Source: Anisus vortex
Taxonomy: Eukaryota > Mollusca > Gastropoda > Planorbidae
Direction: 5' to 3'
DNA length: 64,000 nucleotides
Assembly: GCA_949126835.1 (NCBI GenBank)
Contig: OX421500.1
Location: 15,612,181-15,676,180, forward strand
A program made the position numbers and the translations under genes. Under the pieces are notes generated by a model that saw only the letters and a list, made by a program, of their open reading frames with translations, made no database searches and was not told where the DNA came from. Shown one piece after another: positions 1 through 20,190 of the stretch (position 1 is the first letter of the stretch; the number at the start of each line of letters is the position of its first letter).

Positions 1-189
1 AATTATGTTATTTTTTTAATTAGCAATAAGTTAGCGATGCTAATTAATATTTAATTATACCGCTAGGTAAGGTAAAATGGATTAAAATATATAGCAAGAT
101 GCATCTTAGCGATCAAAGCTGCATAACTCCTAGCACCAATTATCTTCCCTTTACATTGTCAGTGTGTCCACGTCTGAGACTGGAAGAAA
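1..189 (+). promoter_or_regulatory. 5' flank / probable 5'UTR of cytidine deaminase
   Basis: This AT-rich stretch lies immediately upstream of the CDA start codon. The last ~60 bases are less AT-rich and probably transcribed leader, but no TATA box or initiator is clear enough to call. The start at 190 has A at -3 and A at +4, an acceptable animal context. The transcription start and any upstream exon lie here or before the window. Confidence 0.3.
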
Positions 190-9769
<9,580 letters not shown>

Positions 9770-9809
9770 TAATGTCTTCATATCGTTGTTGTTGTAAAGT
9801 TGTGCTCAT

Positions 9810-9815
9810 AATAAA
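9810..9815 (+). terminator. Poly(A) signal AATAAA for CDA
   Basis: First canonical AATAAA after the CDA stop, 41 bases downstream. Further AATAAA motifs occur at 9868 and 9908, so alternative 3' ends are possible. Confidence 0.65.
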
Positions 9816-9898
9816 CAGCAATATAGACAGAGTGTTGATTTTAATTCAATTGAGTTGTGTAGAGAAAAATAAAAATATCATGACATTTAGTTTGGGTT

Positions 9899-10034
9899 GG
9901 TTAATGTAATAAAATTTGAGTCTTGTTAATTAATCAATTTAATGTCATAAATGTGAGTATGGTTAATTAATCAATTTAATGTCATAAAATATGAGTATTG
10001 TTAATTAATCAATTTGATGTCATAAAATGTGAGT
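9899..10034 (+). repeat. 38-bp tandem repeat, about 3.5 copies, CDA 3' flank
   Basis: TTAATTAATCAATTTAATGT recurs at 9925, 9963 and 10001, an exact 38-bp spacing, with AATAAA/ATAAAA-like motifs within each unit. Confidence 0.85.
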
Positions 10035-11195
10035 CTTTTAAATTATGTTTTCGAAAATATTACTGTTAGTTCTGATTAGTGATGTTTGGTTGATCGCGGA
10101 ACGGAAGTCAAGTCAGCGATAATCAGCGTTCTACGTTGTATATTGTATAGCCTACATTTATAGTTAATACAGTGGAAACATAATCGTATTAATTTAGTCG
10201 ATGAAACTTTTTTTTAAATGTCAGAGCTCGCAGAGTGCACAAACGTGGACAGACCGGAAGTTTGATAGATGAATGTTTTTTTTTATAAAACCAGTATCTC
10301 CATGGCAACCGGCCTGTTGCCGACCAACCCATGCTGAGCTCAGAGGTGGAGTAATCTGAAGAAGACGATGCAATCAGAAGGGGCGGCGCTGTGATGGGGG
10401 CTAGAATGTAACGTTATAACTTTAAAATAATATAAAAACAACAACTGTAGTCTATCCATTTAAAAAAGAAAGGAATCATGCAAAGCTTTAAAATTGATTT
10501 GCTGTCGTTTTTCTTTTCGGCAAGGAAAAGCAAACTAAATTCATTTGTGTGTGTGTAAAACTAAAAAACGTAAAAAAAAATTCCTGTACATTGTAACATA
10601 CACAACTTTTTTTTATCTCTTTAGTAAGATATATTGTAATTCTGTGAATATAATACATTCATAACGGCATGGGATTCTCACCCCCCCCCTCCTCCTAAAT
10701 TCTAGATTCCAGTGTTGTGTAATGTGCGGTTACTGCACAACACATCTTGGTCGTGGAATTAAAAAAGTCATGGTTGAAGATAACGTTTTACTACCGTGAT
10801 AACAGGCACTTCTCTCCCTACATTCGACACAAATATCCTACAGGTGTGTAAAAACAACGAATCTATAATACATCAGTGGACAGTGTCCATACAGTGTCCA
10901 GGATGCAACGACAGATAGTCAAGAAACACAGAACGACATATATACATTGAATGCAACACAATACAACTGTAAAACAACAACACTATAAAGTCTTCTACTG
11001 GTCGACATAGACAAGGAAATTAACAGAGAACAAACCATTACTTTAAACATACTTCCCACAAAAAATAATAACACAATACAATGCCAAAGTTGCAGATACT
11101 AGAAACAGACAAACTGTATGGCGAAACTGGATAAACGCCTAAAACAAACAACAGTCAAGGTAATAGTGCACGAGACTCCCCCCACTAAATTTAGT
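10035..11195. other. Intergenic, no recognisable feature
   Basis: AT-rich sequence with a C tract near 10681. No coding potential, repeat or RNA gene seen. Confidence 0.5.
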
Positions 11196-11486
11196 GTTCT
11201 AAACAATTTCAACTTTTTTTTTTTTTGCGTGGAGCACAATTATTAGTGTCTAAGGAATGGAGGAAACTAATTTTTAAAGTTAACATACGCATTGAACTTG
11301 AAAAAAAAAAATTTTTCCGAAATTTCCTATTTATTAAAGTAAAAATCCGCCATTTTGTCAATGTTTTTTTTTTGCTGCTGTGACGTCACTAGTAATAACG
11401 TTAAGATTTTTTTATTTTATATTATACCTAAATATCATTAAATAGGCTCCACGCAAACAAAAAAAAGGTTGAAATGTTTTAGAAAC
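11196..11486. mobile_element. Short inverted-repeat element (MITE-like)
   Basis: The left arm GTTCTAAACAATTTCAAC, a T-run and GCGTGGAGC (to 11235) is mirrored by GCTCCACGC, an A-run and GGTTGAAATGTTTTAGAAAC (11446-11486). The arms are ~40 bp with the T-run varying in length. The interior is AT-rich with CCGCCATTTTG and TGACGTCAC. No target duplication is clear. Confidence 0.55.
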
Positions 11487-11909
11487 CACGATATAACATA
11501 CAAAAAGAAGAAAAGGCTTTTTTTATATATTAAAAAAGATGATTCCTACCGTATTTTAAAAACATCGTACTAATCTATTAATGCCGCATTGCATTGCAGT
11601 TCATTGAAGAAGATTGACTCTTAGCCGGTGACGTCATGTCTGCTAGGTTTCGTATTTTCAAGTCTTTTTGTCATGTAAAGTACAATAAAGCCTTATTGCA
11701 GGCATGGTAACGTTGGATAAATATGTTGGATATTTATTTAGTAAACTAAAATGTAGATAAAACCTACTTTTTTCATGTCTTCGTCTTTAAATAGGTCTTT
11801 AAATGTTAATTACTGTCACCGTCAAACCAGCCATCTTGTCTATCAGAAATTAATTGAATAACCTATTAGAACCTAGCGAAGGGGTGGCAGCTTTCTAACA
11901 ATCACTTTC

Positions 11910-12245
11910 CCTATCCTTAGAACAAACGATCACTAACCCTATCCTTAGAACTAACAATCACTATCCCTATCCTTAGAACTAACAATCACTATCCCTTAAA
12001 CTAACTATCACTATCCCTATGCTTAAAACTAACTAAAAGGAAAAAAAATACAACTACATGAACCTAAAAAGCCCTCCTTATAGAGAACTAACGATCACTA
12101 TCCCTATCCTTAGAACTAACAATCACTATCCCTATCCTTATTATAGAACTAACAATCACTATCCCTTAAACTAAATATCACTATCCCTATGCTTAAAACT
12201 AACTAAAAGGAAAAAAATACAACTACATGAACCTAAAAACCCCTC
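11910..12245 (+). repeat. Imperfect ~170-bp tandem duplication built on a short CTATCC motif
   Basis: Two successive blocks each contain repeated AACAATCACTATCCCTATCC units followed by AACTAACTAAAAGG, an A run and TACAACTACATGAACC. The second block repeats the first with small gaps. Confidence 0.75.
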
Positions 12246-12845
12246 CTTATAGAAATGGAATATCCCAAATATAGAAAATGATCAAATACTACAACGACGT
12301 CACAGTCACACTGCGCACCACAGTATACCTATTCTGTGCTGCGCACTTCCATAAAAATATTGTAAAAATGGCCGCGTGTAATGAAAATGGCTGCTGTATA
12401 ATGAAAAACGTAACAAATTCAAGTTTTTTTTATAGAGCCTTAGAATCGTTTGCGACCTTTGAAACCTATTGTTTCGTCATCAGGGCATGTAAACCTTCAA
12501 TTTGATATATGATACAAAAAAATAGCACGTGGGGTGAATCTCGTACACTATTAATAAATTCTTTAAGAATCAACAGAAAATGAATAAGATTCAACACCGG
12601 AAGAGTGAAGAGGGAGATACCAACCAGACAGCTCCGTTCATTTGATTATACCTTTTTACTTTGTGTGTTTGAAATTATATATTAGGTAAATAAATTAATG
12701 TATATATAAATAAAACAAATACATAAAACATTTCTTATCGCTTTTTTTTCATAATGTTAATGTAATAAAATACAAATAAAAAGACACCTAAAAAAATGAA
12801 AAAGAGTGGAGATGGGAGTGAAGAAAACCAAAGATGGGTGGGTGG
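12246..12845. other. Intergenic, no supported gene
   Basis: A 75-residue open frame at 12278-12505 has no recognisable domain or splice context. The rest is AT-rich. Confidence 0.45.
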
Positions 12846-13028
12846 CACATGTGACCCCGTAGGCCTGCTGGTGCCATGTAGGGTACATGTGACCCCGTAG
12901 GCCTGCTGAGGCCATGTAGGGTACATGTGACCCCGTAGGCCTGCTGAGGCCATGTAGGGCACATGTGACCCCGTAGGCCTGCTGAGGCCATGTAGGGCAC
13001 AAATGACCCCGTAGGCCTGCTGAGGGCA
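12846..13028 (+). repeat. 38-bp tandem repeat, about 5 copies
   Basis: The unit starts ACATGTGACCCCGTAGGCCT and recurs every 38 bp. It is markedly more GC-rich than its surroundings. Open frames across it on the minus strand only reflect lack of stops in the unit. Confidence 0.92.
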
Positions 13029-13796
13029 TGAGGTTTTCTTCCTCCCCTCCCTTTAAAAAAAAACACACACACACAATCTGTTGGTGTGTCCACGGTTGGG
13101 TGTGTGGGTGTTTCTGTGATGTAATTATATTAGTTTTGCTTACACGAACGATGTAAATTTGTATCAATGTATTTTACATGCATATAAGTTGATATAAGAC
13201 TGGGACTTGTTTGATATAACACGTGCCAGGATTTAATTATCAACCACGTGTTATTTCTATCTTACTGGGTTTGCATGATGTAATCTATGCTTTTATTGTC
13301 ATCCATGTTGTCGTTGAGTATTTCAAGGGTTGTTTAAGGGTATTTAAATATTTGTTTTGGGCGCCAGGTCAAAACCATCGTAAAAATTAAATACTTACGG
13401 TGGTCTTGGCCAGGTAGTCCCTTTAGCTGATTAGACGTGGTGTGTTGAAGGCTAACCATGATGTAATAATGTTATGTTAAAAGGGAAACCATTTATTGAT
13501 TTTCTTCTTTTGAGTGTAGTACCTTTTACATACAATGTTACTGTAAATGTATTTTCTATCACGTTTTAATGCCTTTATATTAAATTATAAGACGCCTTTT
13601 AGTTAATACTTTGAGGATGCCGGTTAATTAAGGCATTTCTATGTTGAGGCATTCACATGTTATGCATAATGATTTACGGCAGTTGACATTCTAAAATTTT
13701 ATTTCCTTATGCAAATGTAATGTATATATTTTACTTTTAGTATTTTTTTTTACCAGGTTTTAATTATTTCTTCACCAGCCATATGTTTGGTATTTT
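13029..13796. other. Intergenic, no recognisable feature
   Basis: AT-rich; a short CA tract near 13060 is the only simple repeat seen. Confidence 0.5.
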
Positions 13797-14014
13797 AGCC
13801 TATATTGGTCTACACACTGTCGTTACAAACATCAAAACAATAGCTTTAGGCTGTATTGGTCTACACACTATTGTTACACACCTCAAAACAATAGCTTTAG
13901 CCCATATTGGTCTACACACACTGTCGTTACACACATCAAAACAATAGCTTTAGGCTGTATTGGTCTACACACACTGTCGTTACACACATCAAAACAATAG
14001 CTTTAGGCTCTATT
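13797..14014 (+). repeat. 51-bp satellite, outlying block (about 4 units)
   Basis: Four units of TTGGTCTACACACTGTYGTT type, matching the main array at 20.2-23.0 kb. The block stops in the middle of a unit (...TTTAGGCTCTATT) where the LINE tail begins. The unit phase resumes at 18126. Confidence 0.92.
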
Positions 14015-14089
14015 ATCTTATCTTATACATTACAGACGCTCCTTCTATAAAGAAGATTATTGCGTCCTACGCTCATCCGTGGTCCGAGT

Positions 14090-14513
14090 CTAGTCTTGCA
14101 TTTTTATTAATGTTTTAAATGATGTTAGGTTATTGGTTTTCCTGGTTTGTCCAGGCAACCCATTCCATGCCCGAATGCCACTCGGGAAGAAAGAGTACTT
14201 ATATGCATTTGTTCTCGCATAAGAGACAAGGAAGGTGTTTTTGTCTTTATGTTTATCTGAGCTTTGCAACAGATTGTTATTGGGTTGTATTTCTAAATTA
14301 GAGTTTAATGCCTTATGTATTATTACTACTTTACTCTTTGCCCTTCTGTCCTCTAGTGTTTCTAGGTTTAGTGATTTGACTAATGGTGTTACTCTTGTCA
14401 ATTGGGAATATTCACTAGTTATAAACTTTGCAGCTCTTTTTTGAATTTGTTCTAATTTTTTAATGTTTTCTTTAGTTGTTGGGTCCCATACAGATCCTGC
14501 ATATTCTAGTATA
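14090..14513 (-). pseudogene. LINE ORF C-terminal segment (after the hAT)
   Basis: The minus strand continues the LINE frame as ILEYAGSVWDPTTKENIKKL, a run to TRVTPLVKSLNLETLEDRR, and then YSFFPSGIRAWNGLPGQT. This is the standard thumb/C-terminal region of jockey/CR1-like polymerases (QKRAAKF..., LxxRR, FxPxxxRxWNxLP). It ends at a stop near 14090. It is the direct continuation of the frame that ends ...TLVRP at 16377 on the far side of the transposon. Confidence 0.85.
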
Positions 14514-15022
14514 GGCCTAACCAGTGATATTTCAGTTCTAAAAATAATTTCAATTCTTATTTTTATTCTATTCGCTGTAATTAATTTCTATTCTTATTCT
14601 TATTCAAGTTCTGAAATAATTTCAAATTCTTATTTTTATTCTATTCGCTGTAATTAATTTCTATTCTTATTCTTATTCAAGTTCTGAAATAATTTCAATT
14701 CTTATTCTTATTCAAGTTCTGCAATAATTTCAATTCTTATTCTTATTCAAATTATGAAATATTATCAATGGTTATTTTCATAATCGAGGGTCGAACAGTC
14801 GAACTTCACGAATTTGAATATTCATAACAACTTAATTTCAATAAAACACTTTATAGCTATCTTATAGATAGCTCCTGCTATCCAGTATCAACTATCAAGT
14901 TCTACATTTTTAAAATCTACATTATCTACTTAAGAAATTAAAAATGAGTCAGCTGTTCATCAGACACAATGTTCCAACAGTTTGAGTTTTGAGTTATCAG
15001 TGATAAAATAAGAACAAGCTTA

Positions 15023-15330
15023 TCACATTTGAGCAATGTTCTTGTTTAATTTAAAAAAGACCCTCATTTCAAGGGATTTTTGCATTCTATTTCGCCTCCC
15101 AGTGGTTAACATTCCACCCAGAGAAAAGATTCATTCTACGTATGCCTGCGAAGCAGGTGCCGTTAACAAATCCTCAGCGATTTTTGACAGTTTGCTGTAA
15201 GTTGTTTTTCTGTTGTGCCAGATTACCAGAGAATCCGTTGTACAAGTATTCCTGTCTGTAGTGTCTGTTATATACCGATTCAACTGACATTGTACAGTGT
15301 CCTGACTTGGTGATGAAGTTGTGGCATTTT
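15023..15330 (-). pseudogene. hAT transposase C-terminal (hATC dimerisation) remnant
   Basis: The minus-strand frame reads ...KLSKIAEDLLTAPASQAYVE, a stop, then IFSLGGMLTTGRRNRM and EMRVFFKLN. This is the classic hAT C-terminal dimerisation signature (ASxAxxERxFSxxG, RRxxxxxxxxExxxxxK). A single in-frame stop replaces the arginine codon of VERIFS. It follows the N-terminal ORF directly; the RNase-H-like catalytic core with its acidic residues is absent. Confidence 0.8.
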
Positions 15331-15359
15331 CAACACGCTAAGTACTAACACTTAAAAAA

Positions 15360-15842
15360 CTAACCAGGAAGAAGGAACTTTGGATCAAGTGTTTTAATCA
15401 TGTGTCTGAATGACGGCTTGTCAACCACTGTAACCTGATAGCAGGTGTCTATCAAAATGTCCATCACACTGGACAAACGCTGTTGATACTCCTGCGACTC
15501 TGTTGACCAGGATACGATTTTAAGTTGAACGTAATCAGCCAATGTCTGAGTCGCATTTTTGCAGACCGTCGTTTTCTTTGGTTTTTTCTTTAATGATCTC
15601 GCCTCGGTTGCTTTAATATACTGCTCATACTCCTGCTTTTGTAATCTGCGGAGATGCGACAGCATATTTGTACTGTTTTTACCCGACAACAAAGCACCAC
15701 ACTCGCTATTAGTCTTCACAATAACAACTTTACATTTCGCTTTCCCTTCCTGTTCCATATATGTAAAGTAATCCCACACCAGACTCTCCTTCTTTCGTCC
15801 AGCTAATATCCTTGATAATGAGCTCATTGTCTTCAGAAACAA
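15360..15842 (-). pseudogene. hAT transposase N-terminal segment with BED-type zinc finger
   Basis: 160-residue open frame starting MFLKTMSSLSRILAGRKKES. Residues ~17-70 fit a BED finger: SLVWDYFTYMEQEGKAKCKV, then a second cysteine (ECGALLSG) and NSTNMLSHLRRLQ, with part of the Cys/His ligand set replaced (the first CxxC is CKVV). Near the end, VDKPSFRHMIKTLDPKFLLP matches the hAT segment just before the catalytic domain. The frame then stops, which places the deletion boundary here. It is not a host gene. Confidence 0.8.
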
Positions 15843-15938
15843 ACTTTACTCGTCCAAAATAAATCACAAATATAAATCGAAAAAATAAACCGGCGATCAT
15901 GAAGAAATGCGATGCTTTAGCGCTATACTACAATACAA

Positions 15939-16112
15939 GCCGGCTGGTCCAGTGGTTAGTTCACCGAACTGTCAACCAAAAACCAACTGACAGGTCGCGG
16001 GTTCTATCCCTGCCACCGACGGATCCCTGTCGCCCTGCAGGAGTTTAGGGCCTTATGGACGTAATAATCTTCTATCTAGAAGGAACGTCTGTAAACTTAT
16101 AAGATAAAATAC
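15939..16112 (+). mobile_element. SINE-A copy 2, nested in the hAT
   Basis: Same head (GGTCCAGTGGTTAG; GGGTTCTATCCC) and body as 7498-7671, ending in CTTCTATCTAGAAG, AACGTCTGTAA and then ACTTATAAGATAAAAT. This copy keeps the AAGAT-type tail that the LINE at 14.0 kb also has. Confidence 0.9.
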
Positions 16113-16376
16113 GGATTTTGACGGAAATGGCTGGACGAATGCGTCAACACTAAAACACGGAATTCGGCGCAAATGGCGGAACATATTCCACGCGATATTC
16201 GTTCAATAATAATTTTCGTTATTATTACTATTCTATTCATGAAAATTAATTTTTATTTCTATTCTATTACCGTTCTCAAAATAATTTTTGTTCTTATTAT
16301 CGTTATCGTTAACGAATTTCATATAATTTTCGTTCTTATTCTTATTCTCGTTAACGTAAATATCACTGGGCCTAAC

Positions 16377-17618
16377 TAATGTGAGATAGCATTTTTGTTT
16401 TATATTCTTATTACATTTGTAAAAATTCCTTTTTATGAATCCTAATGTTTTGTTTGATTTTTTAATTACTTCATCAATGTGAGGGTTCCAAGATAACTTA
16501 TCATTTATTATTACTCCTAGATACTTAGCATTGCTAGTTTGAGTTAGTTCTTTACCATGAATGAAGTAGTTTGTTATTATTTGTTTCTTTTTCTTGGATA
16601 CCCTTATTAGTTGGCATTTTTCTGGGTGAAAAGACATACTCCAGTTTGATTCCCATTTTTGTAGTTCATCTAGGTCTTTTTGTAAAAGTTCACCATCTTT
16701 TCCTGTCTTTATTATTCTATAAATTATGCAATCATCGGCAAATAATCTTACTTTTGTGCCTGTGTTGATGCAATTTGGCAGATCATTAATGTAAATTAGA
16801 AATAGTAGGGGCCCTAGAACAGTTCCTTGTGGAACTCCTGAGTTTACTGTTATTGGTGATGACTTAGAGCCATTTATTATCTCTGTTTGTTCTCTGCCTA
16901 TAAGAAAGTCCTGAATCCACTGATGTAAGGGACCAGAGATGCCAAAGTATTTAAGTTTTTTAAGAAGACTAGAATGATGAACTTTATCAAATGCTTTTGA
17001 AAAATCTAGTAATATAGCATCAATTTGGTTGTTATTATCTAATCCCTTAGACAAGTCATCTATTAAGCCTATAAATTGAGTCTCACATGTTCTATTTTTC
17101 CTGAAGCCATGTTGGTGTGGGCACAGTGCATTTAGTTTGTCTAGATGATTTACTATACTACTATATATTATATGTTCAAGTAATTTACATGTTATGCTTG
17201 TTAGAGAAACAGGTCTATAATTTCCGGGGTCAGATTTATCTCCTTTTTTGAAAAGGGGGGTTACATTGGCTAATTTCCAATCTTTGGGCACTTTGCCCTG
17301 GTTTAGAGAGGCCTGAAAAAGTATTTTAAAGATTGGAGATATTTCATTAGTTAGTTCTTTAAGCAGTCTTGCTGGTATTTCATCTGGACCAGAAGCTTTG
17401 TTAACTTTTAAGTTGGTTAGGAGTTGTTTAATGCCTTTTTCATCTACATTTATATTTCCTATCTCTTCTAGTTTGTTTAAATTTATGAATATTTCTTTGT
17501 CACCTGGATTTGAAAAAGATGATGCAAAGTGTGTGTTTAGGATATTAGCTTTAGTTTCATTATCATTATAAGTTTCGTTGTTTTGGCCTTTTAGTGGAGC
17601 TATGCCTGTAGTGTCCAT
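16377..17618 (-). pseudogene. LINE reverse transcriptase segment
   Basis: About 413 LINE-derived residues, all in one open frame. Motifs in order: NKASGPDEIPARLLK, LFKKGDKSDPGNYRPVSLTS, HQHGFRKNRTCETQ, LLDFSKAFDKVHH, GVPQGTVLGPLLFLIYIND and the catalytic FADD (near 16731-16742), then KCQLIRVSKK and KYLGVIIND. This is the palm/fingers of a jockey/CR1/I-like polymerase with the catalytic aspartates present. The frame continues 48 residues past TLVRP into the hAT end (low-complexity KNKN-rich), an artefact of the insertion. Confidence 0.93.
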
Positions 17619-17629
17619 TTTTCTTGATT

Positions 17630-18125
17630 TAATGTAGGACCATAAGTTTTTATTATTATCTTTAGAAATTACATTGTTTACATATTCATTCTGCAGCTGT
17701 CTGCTTAGTTTCTGAGTTAAATGTTTAATTTTTAGGTATTTTTTATGTAGTCTAATTGAATTAGTTGCCTTAAACTTTTTGAATAGATTTTCTTTTTGTT
17801 TACACAGTTTCTTTAGTTTAGTGTTAAACTAACATTTGTTAATTTTATTTGATGTTTGTTTTGTTGGCACAGAGTCAGCCATTATTGCTTTTAAGTTGGT
17901 TTTTATAAATTGCCAAATATATTCAACTGGACTATCTATATTATATTTAGTAAGAAAATTGGTTTAGAATTTTATTGCTGCTTGATGTAGTTCTGTTGTG
18001 TTACATTTATTCCAGAGATAAATTATTCTTTTAGGTTTCTTGCTAATTTGGATTTTTATTTTGTTATTTACTCTGACAATATCATGATCTGAAAGTCCAG
18101 GGATTATTTCATAATCTAATACTAG
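17630..18125 (-). pseudogene. LINE endonuclease C-terminus and linker, broken by stops
   Basis: The minus strand reads LDYEIIPGLSDHDIVRVNNK at its high-coordinate end: the SDH motif of the apurinic-type LINE endonuclease. The linker then runs toward the RT with stops near 17963 and 17829. The first 13 residues of the open frame here (MMCVTTVCRPILV) are satellite sequence, marking the junction. Confidence 0.8.
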
Positions 18126-18175
18126 TATTGGTCTACACACTGTTGTTACACACATCAAAATAATAGCTTTAGGCT
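18126..18175 (+). repeat. 51-bp satellite, single unit beyond the LINE
   Basis: TATTGGTCTACACACTGTTG to TTTAGGCT, the unit that continues the phase of the block ending at 14014. Confidence 0.9.
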
Positions 18176-18417
18176 AATAATTAATAATAATTAATTAATT
18201 TAAGGTTTCAATGCAAAGCTGTCAAAAAAAATCATTGAATGTATTACTTATTTGTGAACTGCTTTAATATTGAAGTGAGCGATACAGAGAATCTCTTTTT
18301 TTTTTTACTCAAATTAACGTAAGCTGAAAGTAAAGCGTGATTGTCTGGTAGCGTGGACGCATCCAGTTATAAAGAACATTGTGATGTCTTTAGGTAATCT
18401 CACAATGTACTCTAAAT

Positions 18418-19850
18418 CAGGGGTCGGCAACCAAAGGTATGCGTTCCACACTTGGCACACAAAGCGATTTTCCATGGCACGCGAGAGACCCCCAAGAGGT
18501 GTTTATTTATTGGAAAAAAACACACAACATTTTCCGGTTCTGAATGAGGAAAACTGATTGTTGAAGCCGAGGTTTCTGACACATTTCAGTCAGTTGAGCT
18601 TGCATTTACAAGGACCGCTGCAATGGATTTGCATTGAAATTGGACATATCTTGTCGTGAAATCAATTTCAAAATGTTTTAACTATATGTACATTCATATG
18701 TTAAAGAAAATAATAAGATAGATAGTTAGGCTTTTTCAGAAGTATAGCGAAGCACTCAAATTGGAGTTTTCTAATCAAAGGCAAGTCTTTCAAATTGATG
18801 GACAGATTTTTTTTATACCACATCAAACCTAAGTGGTTTGATCTTACTACAAACTTCTTAGATGTAGATATCTTTTTAAGTGGAGGAATATTGGCGATTT
18901 AAACAAATTAAGTTAAATTTTAAACTTTAAAAAAATGGGCATCCAGATGTGCCCATTTGCGGAAAAAAACTGTAAGGATGCTGCTTAGGAAAGTCAACTG
19001 CTAATCTTAACTGCTTGGCATTCGCGCCTTTACTTTCAGCTTTCGATTCAACTTACACTTGTGAACATATTTGATCGCACATCAAAGCTGTTTGTAAGCA
19101 TACAAAGAGGTTCCTACACTTGACCGCTCATTAATTGATACTGACTAATTACATTTAAAAGAGTTTTTATTTTCATCTTCTTTAATTAAACATAAATATA
19201 ATTTACTCTATAACAAATTTATTCGTATAATTAATTTAGAAATATAAGAGACTTTAATATATTTTAATAGCACTATATTAATAATTTCTGTACTTATTAA
19301 TGTATAAAATATAAACTCCTTCAATGGACAAACTATTAAAGCAGTTAATGTTTATTTGCAACTGTTTAATGTAAATTATTTTAATCCGCTAATAATTAAA
19401 TAATGTTATGAACACCATAATGTTGAATGTATATAAAGAAATAATAATAATAAGTAATATATTTTATATTACAAAACAGAACTTGCTCGGCATCACTATT
19501 GAATCAAATGTAGAAACATTTTTTAATTGAAGGGAGATAATTAGCCCGTTTCATTGGAGCTAATAATATTTCAGAATATTTCTAATGTTGTTTTTTTTTT
19601 ATAAGAAAATAAATGGCTTACAATTTATAACTTTGAAATTATCAAACTGTAAAAAGTATTTGAAAATTATATAAATATTATATGACTAAAGAATTTAAAT
19701 GTATATTTTCAAGCATTACAATAAATACCTAGTTTTTATAATTATTACGTATCTATACCACTTAACGATAATATTGATTCTCTGTAAGAGACTAAAACAC
19801 ACCAAGGACATCTCGGTAAAACTGAGATCAAAATATCAATAACATTAGCA
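18418..19850 (+). mobile_element. hAT family G copy B, decayed, right end missing
   Basis: Starts with terminal repeat CAGGGGTCGGCAACC and a GGCACGCGAGAG subterminal block, matching (reversed) the right end of the element at 39967-41763. It carries a decayed transposase on the + strand (end near 19160) and the AT-rich 3' body shared with copies A, C and E. It stops aligning near 19850, before the expected right terminus. Confidence 0.8.
18950..19165 (+). pseudogene. Decayed hAT transposase C-terminus (family G)
   Basis: One frame reads STYTCEHI, stop, SHIKAVCKHTKR ... LTNYI. It matches FGSNYTCEQILSHMKAVLN from the reverse strand of the related copy at ~41010-41130. This is the hATC region (G-S-T-x-x-C-E-x-x-F-S) typical of ZBED/GTF2IRD2-like hATs. 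Stops and frameshifts are present; the upstream part is not readable as protein. Confidence 0.6.
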
Positions 19851-20089
19851 GATGTCAGGGCGACAGTCCAGCCGGCTGCACACCATATATGTCAAATACT
19901 GACCCCTACTTCATCCAAAAGGCATTGCAATTCCCATTTGTTATTAGTATAATAATATGTAGGCCTACTGTTGAGGGATATCAGATATCTAGCAGCACTT
20001 GCGTTTACATCACATTTCATCCGAAAAACTAATCGATTCAAATAGCTGAGGTGTTCAAATTATATCAGTTACATTTGTACCGCCCACTT

Positions 20090-20190
20090 GCCCCTCACCG
20101 CCCCCCAATCGCCCCCGGGAATGTCAGCGCCCCCCTTAAGCTTCTCACCACCCCCCGAGAGGGCGATATCGCCCCCGTTGAGAACCTTTG
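20090..20190. mobile_element. GC-rich hAT-like terminal remnant at the satellite border
   Basis: A C/G-rich block containing GGGCGATATCGCCC and ending CGTTGAGAACC directly against the first satellite unit. On the minus strand it begins GGTTCTCAACGGGGG, like many hAT termini (CAGTGGTTCTCAACC). Only one end is seen. Confidence 0.35.

Larger units (their letters stand above)
14522..16368 (-). mobile_element. hAT transposon with BED-finger transposase remnant, inside the LINE
   Basis: 1847 bp, bounded by 11-bp perfect terminal inverted repeats CAGTGATATTT / AAATATCACTG and by exact 8-bp direct repeats GGCCTAAC (14514-14521 and 16369-16376), which is diagnostic of hAT. Subterminal regions on both sides are rich in TTCTTATTC repeats. 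The minus strand carries the N- and C-terminal parts of a hAT transposase without the catalytic middle, so it is an internally deleted, non-autonomous copy. A SINE-A copy has inserted near its right end. Confidence 0.95.
14015..18125 (-). mobile_element. 5'-truncated non-LTR retrotransposon inserted in the 51-bp satellite, split by a hAT
   Basis: On the minus strand, reading from high to low coordinate: the end of the endonuclease domain, a reverse transcriptase, the C-terminal tail, a 3' hairpin CTTCTTTATAGAAG and an AAGAT-type tail. It fits a jockey/CR1/I-like LINE. It is 5'-truncated, as usual for target-primed insertion. Satellite sequence flanks both ends and its unit phase continues across (…GGCTCTATT / GTATTGGTC…), leaving at most a 4-5 bp TATT target duplication. 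The hAT at 14522-16368 interrupts the ORF. LINE sequence proper is about 2.3 kb. Stops in the 5' part show it is dead. Confidence 0.85.

Noticed and set aside
12735..13167. Repeated GLRGHMYPTWPQQAY-type protein on the minus strand
   Set aside because: It is the 38-bp tandem repeat read in overlapping frames; 38 is not a multiple of three, so the frame cycles.
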